Origin: Haemophilus parainfluenzae
Lineage (GTDB): Bacteria; Pseudomonadota; Gammaproteobacteria; Enterobacterales; Pasteurellaceae
DNA: 64,000 bases
Reading direction: 5' to 3'
NCBI RefSeq assembly: GCF_036288925.1
Contig: NZ_CP127167.1
Coordinates: 1,302,001-1,366,000 of the forward strand
Shown: positions 19,793-28,457 of the stretch, piece by piece
Position numbering within the stretch: position 1 is the stretch's first letter
Layout of the letters: each line of letters opens with the position of its first letter
Position numbers and translations under genes: made by a program
Notes under the pieces: model-generated
Seen by the model: the letters and a program-made list of their open reading frames with translations, nothing else
The model's database searches: none
Told to the model about the DNA's origin: nothing

Positions 19793-22025
19793 CAAAATCA
19801 TCCTCATCTGTATCATCATTCTGATCAATATCTTCATCTTCCATATCTTCAGCAACTGGAGCTTCAACATCCCCGAAAAGCATTTCTTCTCCTGCGTGTG
19901 AAGGTGCACGATTTAATGACATTGACTGAAAAGCGGTTGCTATATCTTGACTTGGCGCATAATCAGAAAATGCAGATTGCCACCAATTTGGAGAAATATG
20001 GTAGTTTTTGCGCATATAAGCCGTCAATTCTTGAAGTGATTCCGGCATCACATCATCTTTATCAACCGCAGGTAAAGGCATTCTTAATTTATAAAGCGTA
20101 CTCCCTTCAAGAAGAGCAAATGCCTGTCCTTTTGGTAAATTTGTAATATGTGCTGGCGATAGCATTGGCACCATTTTTTCAGAAATACGTTCACCAGTAT
20201 TAGACGTAAACGCCTTGCCATCATCCGGATTGCTGTTATCTGTCGTACTTGATGTCACCATGCTTTGATAAATTGTGACATCGTTGAGCTGACGCGTTAA
20301 AAACTCTGCAGTGGCCGGCTCTTTTACCCGGAACATTAAAAGTGTATTGAAGTTACCTGTTGTTTGTCCCGTTTTCGCTTTACTTCCAATACGAGCTTCA
20401 ATATCTGAAAGTGTTTGAGTATAGGCTGTTACCTGCATTCCCGCACCACGACCTTTATTGATCAGTGGAATGAATTCATCCCCCATTAATTCATTAAACT
20501 CATCGCAATGAAGGTTGATTTTAGGCGGTTTGCTTTTAGTTTTAAATGCATCTGGCAACCCCTCATCTACGCCAAATTTATAAATATGACCAGCCATTGA
20601 TACCAAATCAGCAAACATACTATTACCCACAGCTGCAGCGACAGTCGCATCAGATAGCGCGTCTAAACCAACGTAAACAATCCCTCTTTTACGAATAATA
20701 GATTCCCAATCAAAGATAGGGCGCTCATCATGAATATCAGTGTAATCAGGCGAGAGAAGCTCTGCAGTTTTACCTGTAGTGAGTTTTTCAAGTAACGGTA
20801 AAAGCGATGCCACAATTTTATCAAAATAGGTTTTGTCGTAACGTACCGCACTTGATAATCCTTCAAGTACTGGGTCAAAAATTTTATTCTCTAAAATATA
20901 TTGGTTAATAACAGCAATAAGCGGTCTATCTTTCATCGAGAACGGTAAATTTTTTACATCTAAGTTAGCCGCAACTGAAGCCAACGTTGGCCATATTTTC
21001 TTATCGACGGCATCGAAATGAAGTTTTGCGTAGTCTAAGAAAAGTGCATCAATATTTTGTACAAAACGCGAGATTTGCACATAGTCCGGGCGTTTTCCCA
21101 TTTCAACCAATGCACGGGAGACAATATTCACAAAACGCCACGCAAACTCTTTAAATGCTGCACTATTTCCAGCTCCACTTAATTGCCCAGAAATACGTCC
21201 TGCCACTTCAGAAATTCGACCGAAGCGACCAACTGGGTTATATCGAGCAGAAATTTCCGGATGCCCTAAATGGAATACATAAAATTCATTTTCACGCCCA
21301 GCACGTTTTGCTTCTGCATACATTCGTTTTAACATATCCGGGTCGCCTTTCGGATCAAAAAAGACAACCACTTCACGCTCTTCAGGTGTTTTACCTCGAT
21401 GTATATCTTGTGTAACAAGCACTTCAGCAAAACGAGTTTTCCCTACGCCAGTTGTACCAAATACTAAGGTATGACCGCCACGGTCGCCTAACGGAAGCAT
21501 AATATCGCGTTCATTCGGCTCCACACCATGCATCACCGGAATGCCGCCAACTGGCGGTAGCGGTCTGACTGGATTTAATGGAGAGTCCATTGAAGTGAGT
21601 CTAGATAACCAATTATCATGCACTTTTTCATAATCACGAGCGGCTTTAAACCACTTCCCATTTTTCCAATAAATTTGCCCATTTGCAGAGAAACAGTCAT
21701 AAAGACGTTGCGTATGCTTTGGCTCCCATTCAAAGCCTCGTCCTAAGAACAAGGCTTTTTTACTTACTGGAATTTGACGACTGGTCAAAGCATAGTGAGG
21801 GAGTCTGCGTAAATTTCGGTGATAGCGTACAATTTCCATGCCTTGACGAAAACGCATAACCCCCATACCTGCGAAAGCAGCCCCTAATCCATATCCAATA
21901 AGAGGATTTAATGCGAGCGACCAAGGCGCACCGCAACAAACAAAAGCACAAGTACCATGGACGGCAGCTGGAAAAAATTCAACAGGCGGTCTAAGTAAAC
22001 CTTCTAATACATGTTTTTGACTCAT
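19776..22025 (-). CDS. traD: Conjugative coupling protein TraD (TIGR03743, SXT/TOL type)
   Basis: This 749-residue VirD4-type ATPase brings the relaxase-DNA complex to the secretion channel. Two N-terminal membrane helices lie at about residues 20-60. Walker A is LVFGTTGVGKTRFAE (about 185-200) and Walker B is around INLHCDEFNEL (about 515). The extreme C-terminus is strongly acidic (DEDIDQNDDTDEDDFDD), as in coupling proteins that bind relaxosome proteins. The start overlaps the preceding gene by four bases (ATGA). Confidence 0.95.
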   Translation of the reverse strand: MSQKHVLEGLLRPPVEFFPAAVHGTCAFVCCGAPWSLALNPLIGYGLGAAFAGMGVMRFRQGMEIVRYHRNLRRLPHYALTSRQIPVSKKALFLGRGFEWEPKHTQRLYDCFSANGQIYWKNGKWFKAARDYEKVHDNWLSRLTSMDSPLNPVRPLPPVGGIPVMHGVEPNERDIMLPLGDRGGHTLVFGTTGVGKTRFAEVLVTQDIHRGKTPEEREVVVFFDPKGDPDMLKRMYAEAKRAGRENEFYVFHLGHPEISARYNPVGRFGRISEVAGRISGQLSGAGNSAAFKEFAWRFVNIVSRALVEMGKRPDYVQISRFVQNIDALFLDYAKLHFDAVDKKIWPTLASVAANLDVKNLPFSMKDRPLIAVINQYILENKIFDPVLEGLSSAVRYDKTYFDKIVASLLPLLEKLTTGKTAELLSPDYTDIHDERPIFDWESIIRKRGIVYVGLDALSDATVAAAVGNSMFADLVSMAGHIYKFGVDEGLPDAFKTKSKPPKINLHCDEFNELMGDEFIPLINKGRGAGMQVTAYTQTLSDIEARIGSKAKTGQTTGNFNTLLMFRVKEPATAEFLTRQLNDVTIYQSMVTSSTTDNSNPDDGKAFTSNTGERISEKMVPMLSPAHITNLPKGQAFALLEGSTLYKLRMPLPAVDKDDVMPESLQELTAYMRKNYHISPNWWQSAFSDYAPSQDIATAFQSMSLNRAPSHAGEEMLFGDVEAPVAEDMEDEDIDQNDDTDEDDFDDTDN

Positions 22026-22528
22026 TGCGACAATCCTTCTGAAGTCAATAAAGCAGGGTAGTGAGCAAGATTCAATCTTGAAGCTAAGTCATCCCCTGGC
22101 GTTGGCATTAAGGTTAAATCAGGTGCTAATTGGCGTAACTCGCTTAATTCGTTTGTTGTTTTAACGCTTACTACAAGTCCCATTGCACCAATTTTTTTAA
22201 GGTAATTATAATTAGCGTGTAGCCAATTTTTAGATAAGTTATCTGTTCCAATAAGAAAAATAGGCAACATTCCAGGAAGATTCATTCTGACTGGTTGTAT
22301 TTGGCCCGGTGTCATTCTATGTGAGATAACAGGTAAAATATCCGCTTCGGTCAATGTTGAAGGAACGCTATTAGGGTAGGCTTGAACCATTGATTCATCC
22401 GGTTGTAATGCTTCATAAAAACGGACTGCACTTTCTCCGCCAAAATCACCAATAACTTTTAATTCAGCTTGCGCCTGAACTACTGCTCCTAAGCAGACCA
22501 AAGAGAGGAAAAAGGATTTATACTGCAT
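22022..22528 (-). CDS. ICE periplasmic protein (TIGR03765, PFL_4695 family)
   Basis: The 168-residue protein has a signal peptide (ending near VQAQA) and the family stretch LKVIGDFGGESAVRFYEAL. It lies directly upstream of traD with a four-base overlap, the fixed position of the family. No enzymatic motif is visible and its function is unknown. Confidence 0.88.
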   Translation of the reverse strand: MQYKSFFLSLVCLGAVVQAQAELKVIGDFGGESAVRFYEALQPDESMVQAYPNSVPSTLTEADILPVISHRMTPGQIQPVRMNLPGMLPIFLIGTDNLSKNWLHANYNYLKKIGAMGLVVSVKTTNELSELRQLAPDLTLMPTPGDDLASRLNLAHYPALLTSEGLSQ

Positions 22529-22543
22529 AATTCTGTTCTCGTA

Positions 22544-23302
22544 TTAATTGGTTGGATTTTGCCAACGAATAGCTTGTTGATTTGTTTGATTTGACGCTGG
22601 CTCAACCCAACGCATAGCGGTTTCTGTTGGAGAAACCCAATGTAAATTGGCTGGTAATGGTTTGTTCTCAATTTGATAACGTGGTGATACTGAAGGGCGC
22701 TGGAAGTTAGCTATTTGTTTACTGACATTAAAACGCTCACTTTGATAAACAAGAAAGCCTTGTACCGACATTCCTTTTTTCATCCCGTTACGTTTCATAT
22801 TTAGAATATCTTCACGTGTTGCTCTACCTTGTAGCGCTCGATGTAACCCATCTATACCGATATTATGAGCAAGATATAAATTTTCATGGGATGGTTTTAT
22901 GCCTCGCTCAAAAAACTGATTAATATGCCATCTAGCTAAAAGTGCGGTTGCTAGAGTGTTAAGTTGATTGTTTTTTCTAGGGTCGAAAGGTGTATCACGA
23001 TTGTAACGAGTGATTTGAGTCATACCTAAGGCTCGCCCCTCATCTGTTGTGGCAAGCCAATTCCAGGTACCCCGGGTAAATTGCCCCACACCGGTTGCCC
23101 CGGTTGGGGAAACATTTCCATACCACCCATCTTCAATTTTTACTAACCCACGTAGCATCGCTTCATCGACCTGGTAGCGATTAGATGCATCTTTAATATA
23201 GCCATCAATATCAGTTCCAAAGCCATTAAATGCAACGGAGTGAGTCGCAACTCCAAGACCGATTAAGCTAAATACGATTTTTAATAGACGATTTGTTGCC
23301 AT
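22544..23302 (-). CDS. VirB1-like lytic transglycosylase
   Basis: The 252-residue protein has an N-terminal signal (ending near SVAFN) and a lysozyme-like SLT domain: LVKIEDGWYGNVSPTGATG carries the catalytic Glu, followed by GVGQFTRGTWNW. It would open peptidoglycan locally to let the mating channel pass. The gene overlaps the preceding one by 22 bp. A Haemophilus uptake sequence lies inside the gene, suggesting long residence in this family. Confidence 0.9.
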   Translation of the reverse strand: MATNRLLKIVFSLIGLGVATHSVAFNGFGTDIDGYIKDASNRYQVDEAMLRGLVKIEDGWYGNVSPTGATGVGQFTRGTWNWLATTDEGRALGMTQITRYNRDTPFDPRKNNQLNTLATALLARWHINQFFERGIKPSHENLYLAHNIGIDGLHRALQGRATREDILNMKRNGMKKGMSVQGFLVYQSERFNVSKQIANFQRPSVSPRYQIENKPLPANLHWVSPTETAMRWVEPASNQTNQQAIRWQNPTN

Positions 23303-24021
23303 TGCCCATCCTGTTGAATTTGGAATGCAGCAGGCATTTTGCCATCTGCATACTGTAACCAGGCTCCATTATCATGATTAAGGGTAATTAATTTTCTATT
23401 CACTTTATTTGGGTCGATATTATGTTTTTTCGCCCAATTATAGATTTGCTCATTATTCTTCACGCCAACAAAATAAATATCTATAGGCGTTTTATCATTC
23501 ACATATTGCAGTACACGATCAGCATTCGCTTCACATTTGTCACAATTTTCTAGGCGAGTAAAATAAATCACCCGTCCAAACCGCTCTGAAATATGAGGTT
23601 CAACCTTAAATGGTTGCTCATTTGGATACATTTCAGCAAATACGCGATCATAAGTGCGTTGGAACTGCAGCTCTCGCTCCATGCGGTCGTGCATTTTTTT
23701 TGCCAGTAGTCGAGCATAACGCTCTCTTTCCTGCTCATTTCGAGACTCCACACCAAGCGAGGTTAAAGGGTCAAGACCTGGCGACCATATACCACGAGCA
23801 CCTTGATTAAGCTCTTGGTAGCGTTGCCATTCTTGCTCAGTTAAACCCCACTCCTGAGACTTAGCTAATAACTCTTGTTGATTTAATTTATTTGTCACCA
23901 AGTTTTGCTGGTTTAAGGATTGAGTAGCCAGCGTATTCGCTGCTGTGACATCAGCAAATACAGCAGTAGAAAACATCCCTAATATCATCGCCACATAGGA
24001 TATTTTTTTAACATGATTCAT
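23281..24021 (-). CDS. ICE thioredoxin-like protein (TIGR03759, PFL_4693 family)
   Basis: The 246-residue periplasmic protein has a signal peptide (ending near VFADV). Its C-terminal half looks thioredoxin-like: VIYFTRLENCDKCEAN gives a CDKC motif that could act on disulphides of channel proteins, many of which contain cysteines here. It lies next to the PilL-like gene, 3 bp away. The redox role is inferred. Confidence 0.88.
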   Translation of the reverse strand: MNHVKKISYVAMILGMFSTAVFADVTAANTLATQSLNQQNLVTNKLNQQELLAKSQEWGLTEQEWQRYQELNQGARGIWSPGLDPLTSLGVESRNEQERERYARLLAKKMHDRMERELQFQRTYDRVFAEMYPNEQPFKVEPHISERFGRVIYFTRLENCDKCEANADRVLQYVNDKTPIDIYFVGVKNNEQIYNWAKKHNIDPNKVNRKLITLNHDNGAWLQYADGKMPAAFQIQQDGQWQQIVY

Positions 24022-24024
24022 TGC

Positions 24025-24654
24025 TTATTCCTCGATGATTTCTGTTGTGGTTGTTGTCGTTGTTGTGGTTTCTACTTTCGGCTTTTCCCCTGTAGCACGT
24101 TCCGGTACAGCTGGGCGTAATTTAAAACAAACGGTACGAGAAACGTCATTGATAGTAATTTCATAAGCCGGCCCTGCTAACATTTGAAGGGCATCACGTA
24201 AAGCCATCGGGCCAAATTGATAATGTACTTTTGGTAATGGACGGGAATAAAGCGTAGAAAGTGTTGGTTCATTCTGACCAAAGCCATGGCAAAGTGAAAG
24301 GCCTGTATCTTTTAACGTCGTGCGTAATCCCTGCTCAACGGTTGCCGTTAAGGCTCGTTTCTTTTTACCTAACATGTTGACAGTGACACTTTGGTCTAGA
24401 AGGTATTTTTGACCTTCTTCCGGAGAGAAATTAATTAAAGTGTATCGACCTTCACGTAACACTTCTGTACGTTCAGGCTGATAGTCTGTGTAAATATCCG
24501 GACGAACAATTCTATCTTCCGGTTGTAAAACTTGATGCTGACCTTGTTGAATATTTGGATTTTCTAGTGCTTGTTGCTCATCGGCTGTTTGTTGTTTATG
24601 TGCACAACCTGAAAGCACAACCAATGCAAAAGTGGTTAATAGAATTTTTTTCAT
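24025..24654 (-). CDS. PilL-like lipoprotein (TIGR03748), first gene of the conjugation operon
   Basis: The 209-residue lipoprotein begins MKKILLTTFALVVLSGCAH with a lipobox (Cys15). The ATG at 24652-24654 has GGAG upstream. The longer frame to 24708 would destroy the lipoprotein signal. The middle matches the N-terminal domain of PilL, from the IncI thin-pilus/secretin group (RYTLINFSPEEGQKYLLDQ, then MALRDALQMLAGPAYEI). A polythreonine run (nine Thr) near the C-terminus is encoded by a repetitive ACC/ACA tract, possibly prone to slippage. Confidence 0.87.
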   Translation of the reverse strand: MKKILLTTFALVVLSGCAHKQQTADEQQALENPNIQQGQHQVLQPEDRIVRPDIYTDYQPERTEVLREGRYTLINFSPEEGQKYLLDQSVTVNMLGKKKRALTATVEQGLRTTLKDTGLSLCHGFGQNEPTLSTLYSRPLPKVHYQFGPMALRDALQMLAGPAYEITINDVSRTVCFKLRPAVPERATGEKPKVETTTTTTTTTEIIEE

Positions 24655-24752
24655 GATGAGGCTCCAATTAAGGTATTTAAATAATGCCTTAATATGGATA
24701 ACTCTCACCTGAATTTGAATAATTTATTCTTCTTGAAGTAAAGATAGAAAAA

Positions 24753-25517
24753 TTAGCTGAGAAAAATATATTTAACGCCAACAATAATTGTTAAGTGCAC
24801 CGGGTAAAAAAGATAAAAGAAAAGCTTAGGCATTCGAGAGATTGAGAGATTACATTGGCGAAGGCCTTTAGGGTGAAGAATAAATATCATTGTACCGACC
24901 ACAACAGTTACAACACTGATTGTTTCAACAATAGTTTCCCCGAAATTATCAATAAAACTATGATTGACGAAAAGTGCGAGCAATACACAGGTTGGCATCG
25001 TAATAAGACGATATTGAGTATCTTTTGTTTGCAAAAAGAGATAACAACCAATGCAATATAAAAGCCCAGGTAAACCATAATCAGAGAGTGCGGAAAGAAT
25101 AATAAAAAAGCCCAATCCAAAAAACATGACCCAGCTATTTAAGTCTTGACGGTTTTTATATACCCATATTACCCCGATTACAGATAAAAACTGAAATAGG
25201 ACATTTAAACGGTCATAATTAGGCTCGAAAAGCGTAAAACTGATTTCAGATAAAAATGCGGTTGCTATCATCCAAGTGAAATAACTTTTAAAGTTCACTT
25301 TATCTCGAGATAAATTAAGTGCGATGATAAATCCAAACGCCACGTAGGAAAATCGCCCTATCACCCGACACCAGGATAGAGCAGGGTAAGCATTTGAAAA
25401 AGCCACACCAATGTGATCGATAATCATCGTGATAAGAGCTAACCATTTTAAGCATTCAGTTTGAGAAGAGGTTAAATAAGGCATCGTTATACTATTAAAA
25501 AGAGTTTTATTTATCAT
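24753..25517 (-). CDS. traX: TraX-family membrane protein
   Basis: The 254-residue polytopic membrane protein has about eight hydrophobic segments and the TraX signature near its start (ECLKWLALITMIIDHIG). TraX N-acetylates F pilin. Here it may modify the ICE pilin, although it lies apart from the pilin-like gene. Neither the ATG at 25517 nor the in-frame ATG at 25484 has a strong ribosome site, so the start is uncertain. A hairpin at 25531-25562 separates it from the next gene. Confidence 0.82.
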   Translation of the reverse strand: MINKTLFNSITMPYLTSSQTECLKWLALITMIIDHIGVAFSNAYPALSWCRVIGRFSYVAFGFIIALNLSRDKVNFKSYFTWMIATAFLSEISFTLFEPNYDRLNVLFQFLSVIGVIWVYKNRQDLNSWVMFFGLGFFIILSALSDYGLPGLLYCIGCYLFLQTKDTQYRLITMPTCVLLALFVNHSFIDNFGETIVETISVVTVVVGTMIFILHPKGLRQCNLSISRMPKLFFYLFYPVHLTIIVGVKYIFLS

Positions 25518-25527
25518 ACCCTAAAAA

Positions 25528-25562
25528 GGAAAAGCCTATCTACTTTATGTAGATAGGCTTTC
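25528..25562. terminator. Hairpin terminator
   Basis: AAAGCCTATCTAC and GTAGATAGGCTTT form a 13-bp perfect stem with a 5-nt loop, between the gene at 25575 and traX. On the minus strand it is followed by TTCC then T-rich sequence. Confidence 0.75.
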
Positions 25563-25574
25563 AAGGTAAATAGA

Positions 25575-26171
25575 TTAATATTCATATCCGAGCATAATCG
25601 TTGTAGAGCTACGATCTGCTTCAGTGATGATAAAAACACTTTCCCCATCAATAAAATGCTGGCTCACAATGCGTTTATCCTTCTCTACGGCATGATCGTT
25701 TTCAATCCAATCTTCAACGCTGGTAGCACCCCAATCATAACTTAATTGTTTTTCAATTAAGCGATGAATGGTTGGCATTCCCAATAACTGTTTAGCGCAG
25801 ATAGTACACGAAACATCCCCTAACTTAAGTGGTGTTCTTTTTGATTGACATATATCCCAATCAAAGTGTCCTCTTTGCTCATCTTCACTTTCATCAGAAA
25901 AAGAAATCTTAGTTGTTCGATTCCCGTCATCATCTACTGAAGTAGAGAGTTGAATAGTGTCTTTACCATTATCTGCTTGATAGAAATTCATGACAATTTC
26001 TGAAAGCGGATGTGGCGGTTTTTCAATCCAATCTTTATTCCCCAGCATGATAATGCAGCCATTTTGATGCCACGAGATGACCTCATTGATCTTTTCGGTA
26101 GTTAATTCCGCTAAGATACGACGAGAGACGAAGATTTTTCCAAGTTCTAAAATACGATTTTCCTTACACAT
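25575..26171 (-). CDS. ICE protein of unknown function
   Basis: The 198-residue soluble acidic protein begins MCKENRILELGKIFVSRR. A cysteine pair (SCTICAKQL, about residue 120) and an upstream cysteine (WDICQSK) might bind metal. I recognise no family. AGGAG eight bases upstream sets the start. The leader contains a strong predicted pseudoknot (26210-26248), as do the leaders of the next three genes upstream in the element, so it is part of a set of similarly controlled genes. Confidence 0.72.
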   Translation of the reverse strand: MCKENRILELGKIFVSRRILAELTTEKINEVISWHQNGCIIMLGNKDWIEKPPHPLSEIVMNFYQADNGKDTIQLSTSVDDDGNRTTKISFSDESEDEQRGHFDWDICQSKRTPLKLGDVSCTICAKQLLGMPTIHRLIEKQLSYDWGATSVEDWIENDHAVEKDKRIVSQHFIDGESVFIITEADRSSTTIMLGYEY

Positions 26172-26209
26172 AAGTGTTTCTCCTAAATTTTTAAAATGTA
26201 AAAAGTAAA

Positions 26210-26248
26210 GGGGATAACACTGCCATTGAGGGTGTTATCCCCCAATGG
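26210..26248 (-). promoter_or_regulatory. Predicted H-type pseudoknot in an mRNA leader (copy 1)
   Basis: Two interleaved helices can form: GGGGATAACAC (26210-26220) with GTGTTATCCCC (26232-26242), and CCATTG (26223-26228) with CAATGG (26243-26248). The order a-b-a'-b' is a pseudoknot. It lies in the leader of the gene starting at 26171. Confidence 0.65.
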
Positions 26249-26263
26249 GTGAAAGGTTGTTAG

Positions 26264-26734
26264 CTACATAAGATGATTATCAGTAAAGCAAAAAGACGCA
26301 GAACCAGAAACGATAAAGTGATCAAGTAATTTAATATCCATTAATTCACAAGCTTCCTTTAATCTCTTGGTTATATATTTATCAGCATCACTAGGCTCAA
26401 CATTTCCAGTTGGATGATTGTGCCCAATGATAATTGCTGATGCATTTAGCTTTAATGCCTGTCGAATAATCTCCCGAATCGACACAGAAATTTCTGAAAC
26501 AGATCCTTGAAACATCACCTCAGATTTAATCAATCTGTGCATTCTATCCAAGAAAAGTACCACGAAATTTTCTCTTTCTTCATTACCTATAATGGTTTGA
26601 AAATAGAGTTTAGCTATTGATGGCTCAGTAAATTCCTGTGCACCTTGGTAAAAGGGCTTTTCTTCCATCACTTTAGTTAAAATAACCTGTGCCTGTTCTA
26701 AAATAGCTTGTTGTTGCTCGTTTAATTTAAACAT
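26264..26734 (-). CDS. radC: RadC-like JAB-domain protein of the ICE
   Basis: This 156-residue RadC-type protein has the JAB/MPN metal motif HNHPTGNVEPSDAD (about residues 105-118) and a conserved acidic residue in the preceding domain. It lacks the N-terminal helix-hairpin-helix part of chromosomal RadC, which is typical of mobile-element copies. The function of RadC is still unsettled. In mobile elements it travels with antirestriction and single-strand DNA genes. It has GAAGGAAT upstream and its own pseudoknot-bearing leader. Confidence 0.88.
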   Translation of the reverse strand: MFKLNEQQQAILEQAQVILTKVMEEKPFYQGAQEFTEPSIAKLYFQTIIGNEERENFVVLFLDRMHRLIKSEVMFQGSVSEISVSIREIIRQALKLNASAIIIGHNHPTGNVEPSDADKYITKRLKEACELMDIKLLDHFIVSGSASFCFTDNHLM

Positions 26735-26754
26735 TCGATATTCCTTCTAAAATA

Positions 26755-26790
26755 GGGAATATCGCCCATAAGGGATATATCCCCTATGGG
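26755..26790 (-). promoter_or_regulatory. Predicted H-type pseudoknot in an mRNA leader (copy 2)
   Basis: GGGAATAT (26755-26762) pairs with ATATCCCC (26777-26784), and CCCATA (26765-26770) with TATGGG (26785-26790). The first helix is complete only as minus-strand RNA, where the one odd pair becomes G-U, which points to RNA from the radC leader and not a DNA site. A Haemophilus uptake sequence follows at about 26795. Confidence 0.62.
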
Positions 26791-26873
26791 TGAAAGTGCG
26801 GTCAAATTAACACACACTTTAATGGTACATGGTTTTAATAGAGTCCACTTTATTTAAAAAGTCTGACTTGCAT

Positions 26874-27515
26874 TTACGCCCAAAGTAATTCGGCTAATTT
26901 TACTTTTTTCTCAAGCTCATTGACTGCTTTTTTAGCATAAGTGAGAGAAAAAGCATGTGTTCGCAATTCAGGTTTATCTTTAAGCTCTTGGTGTTTTTCT
27001 TTGGCTTTTTCCAATTCAAACTTAAAGAACTCAAGACTTTCCGGCATGGATAAATCAATTTTCCCTGCCATCTGTTCCCAATAAGCGATTTTACCGTCAT
27101 AACTTTCTGCTTTACGCATTTCTTCAATAGACTTATCCATGCGTCTTGCATTACGTTCAATCAAGGCTCTATGACGTTTTTCGCTATGATGACCGATTTT
27201 AATCGGTTCCCCCAAGCGAAGAAATTCACGGCCTTCATTAGCAGCTTCACAATATTGTTCACTGCGTTTTAATGCATTATTAGCTGCGTTTTGATAACGC
27301 TCAGCTTTTTGTTCTGCACGAACTTGACTATTCACTCCATCACAACGGGTGAAGGAATAAAAATACGCATCCTCAGAGGTTTTTACGAGATTATGAATCT
27401 CCACTTCAGTCTCTTTACCGTATTTACTGGTTAAGATGATAACGTCACCTTTTTGGTGAGCATCCGGACATTTAGCAACAAAAACATTAGGGCAAAATTT
27501 AGCGTAAGTATTCAT
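26874..27515 (-). CDS. DUF3560-domain protein
   Basis: The 213-residue protein has a short N-terminal beta part and then the DUF3560 region: RAEQKAERYQNAANNALKRSEQ and GEPIKIGHHSEKRHRALIERNARRMDKS. The family occurs in plasmids and ICEs. The function is unknown, though the charged helical region and His-rich motif suggest nucleic-acid binding. The start at 27515 follows GAGGAG. The longer open frame to 27554 is a hydrophobic artefact that overlaps a leader structure. Confidence 0.85.
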   Translation of the reverse strand: MNTYAKFCPNVFVAKCPDAHQKGDVIILTSKYGKETEVEIHNLVKTSEDAYFYSFTRCDGVNSQVRAEQKAERYQNAANNALKRSEQYCEAANEGREFLRLGEPIKIGHHSEKRHRALIERNARRMDKSIEEMRKAESYDGKIAYWEQMAGKIDLSMPESLEFFKFELEKAKEKHQELKDKPELRTHAFSLTYAKKAVNELEKKVKLAELLWA

Positions 27516-27543
27516 AGGTTTCTCCTCAAATAGAAATAAAAAA

Positions 27544-27581
27544 GGAGAAACCACCCATAAGGGGAGTTTCCCCTTCAGGGT
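27544..27581 (-). promoter_or_regulatory. Predicted H-type pseudoknot in an mRNA leader (copy 3)
   Basis: GGAGAAAC (27544-27551) pairs with GTTTCCCC (27566-27573) with one wobble, and ACCC (27553-27556) pairs with GGGT (27578-27581). It lies in the leader of the DUF3560 gene. Confidence 0.6.
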
Positions 27582-27629
27582 AAAGAAAAAGCCAACAAAT
27601 CTTGTTGTTGGCTTTCATCAGTTTATAGG

Positions 27630-28058
27630 TTAGTCATTCCCTTGCTCATCTTGGCGTTTTGCTTGATATTTCAACTCACCATCAACTTTAATAAAGTTAA
27701 TACGATAGAGTCGTCCTTTAATCGACACGCCAGTATCACCTTTTTTGTGATATTCGCTATCTTTTGAATAAGTGAATGTGTCATACCACAAATCACTCAT
27801 TACAAAGGAAACCAAGACTTTTTTCTTAGCTTCAACAGCTTCTTGACAGCGTTTGATTAAATTTACAGTTTCTTCACCGGATACGTTCATATCAAAAAAA
27901 CGATATTCCGGAGAATCGGAAGAACCTGTAAGAGCAGCAATTCGACAAGCCCAAAATGCATCTCCTTTTTTCGGCTTGATTTCGCGAATATCGCTTAAAT
28001 AACCAATGCCAGAAGTATGAAGATTGAAATATTTTGGTTGTGCGTTTTGAGTAGACAT
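27630..28058 (-). CDS. DUF3577 protein (STY4534-family ICE replication protein)
   Basis: The 142-residue protein matches DUF3577: YFNLHTSGIGYLSDIREIKPKKGDAFWACRIAALTG, then RFFDMNVSG. It looks like a small OB-fold protein, and databases call STY4534 relatives ICE replication proteins. The start ATG is preceded by AGGAGA. Its leader carries the fourth pseudoknot, and two larger structured elements lie between it and topB. Confidence 0.88.
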   Translation of the reverse strand: MSTQNAQPKYFNLHTSGIGYLSDIREIKPKKGDAFWACRIAALTGSSDSPEYRFFDMNVSGEETVNLIKRCQEAVEAKKKVLVSFVMSDLWYDTFTYSKDSEYHKKGDTGVSIKGRLYRINFIKVDGELKYQAKRQDEQGND

Positions 28059-28083
28059 AATGTTTCTCCTAAGTAGTAAAAAA

Positions 28084-28133
28084 GCGGAGAAACATCCTTA
28101 CCCAACACGGGAAAAATGTTTCCCGCCAAGGGT
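28084..28133 (-). promoter_or_regulatory. Predicted H-type pseudoknot in an mRNA leader (copy 4)
   Basis: GCGGAGAAACAT (28084-28095) pairs with ATGTTTCCCGC (28116-28126) with one bulge, and ACCC (28100-28103) pairs with GGGT (28130-28133). It lies upstream of the DUF3577 gene. A 'DUF3577 RNA motif' has been described in the literature, and whether this is a member needs a covariance search. Confidence 0.6.
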
Positions 28134-28183
28134 TAAATTGTGATTAAACTAGAATAAGTAATCTTATTTTAGGTTAAGGGTAG

Positions 28184-28332
28184 TTTAAGGTGGCACACCT
28201 ACGAATTATTCGTAGATTCTCCTTTCAGTGTGCTGGAAAAAATTTTGGCTATGATTCTACTTGCACTAAGGCAAGGCGTTGCTTCTCAAGAATCATGCAA
28301 CTTCTTAAAGGCTGTTTTCACAGCACCTTAAA
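28184..28332. ncRNA. Putative structured element A (about 150 nt, first of a pair)
   Basis: A 9-bp closing helix (TTTAAGGTG 28184-28192 with CACCTTAAA 28324-28332) encloses a hairpin CTACGAA/TTCGTAG (28199-28215), a conserved block CCTTTCAG-N-GTGCTGGAA, a block TTTTGGCTA, and a helix TGATTCT/AGAATCA (28252-28295). The blocks recur at 28775-28908, while the helices differ in sequence and keep their pairing. Strand and function are unknown. Confidence 0.6.
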
Positions 28333-28403
28333 AACTGTTGTTATTAAAATCTAAAGCAAACTGTAAATGTATAAAAAATTAAAAATTCTATTTGGAGATA
28401 TTT

Positions 28404-28457
28404 TAGTCAAAAGAAAAGGTCACCCAGTTTCCTGAATGACCTTATAGTTTTTGACTA
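28404..28457. repeat. Long two-part hairpin
   Basis: TAGTCAAAA (28404-28412) pairs with TTTTGACTA (28449-28457), and inside it AAGGTCA pairs with TGACCTT. It lies between the two structured elements and may be a terminator, an ssDNA origin hairpin or part of an oriT. Confidence 0.6.
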
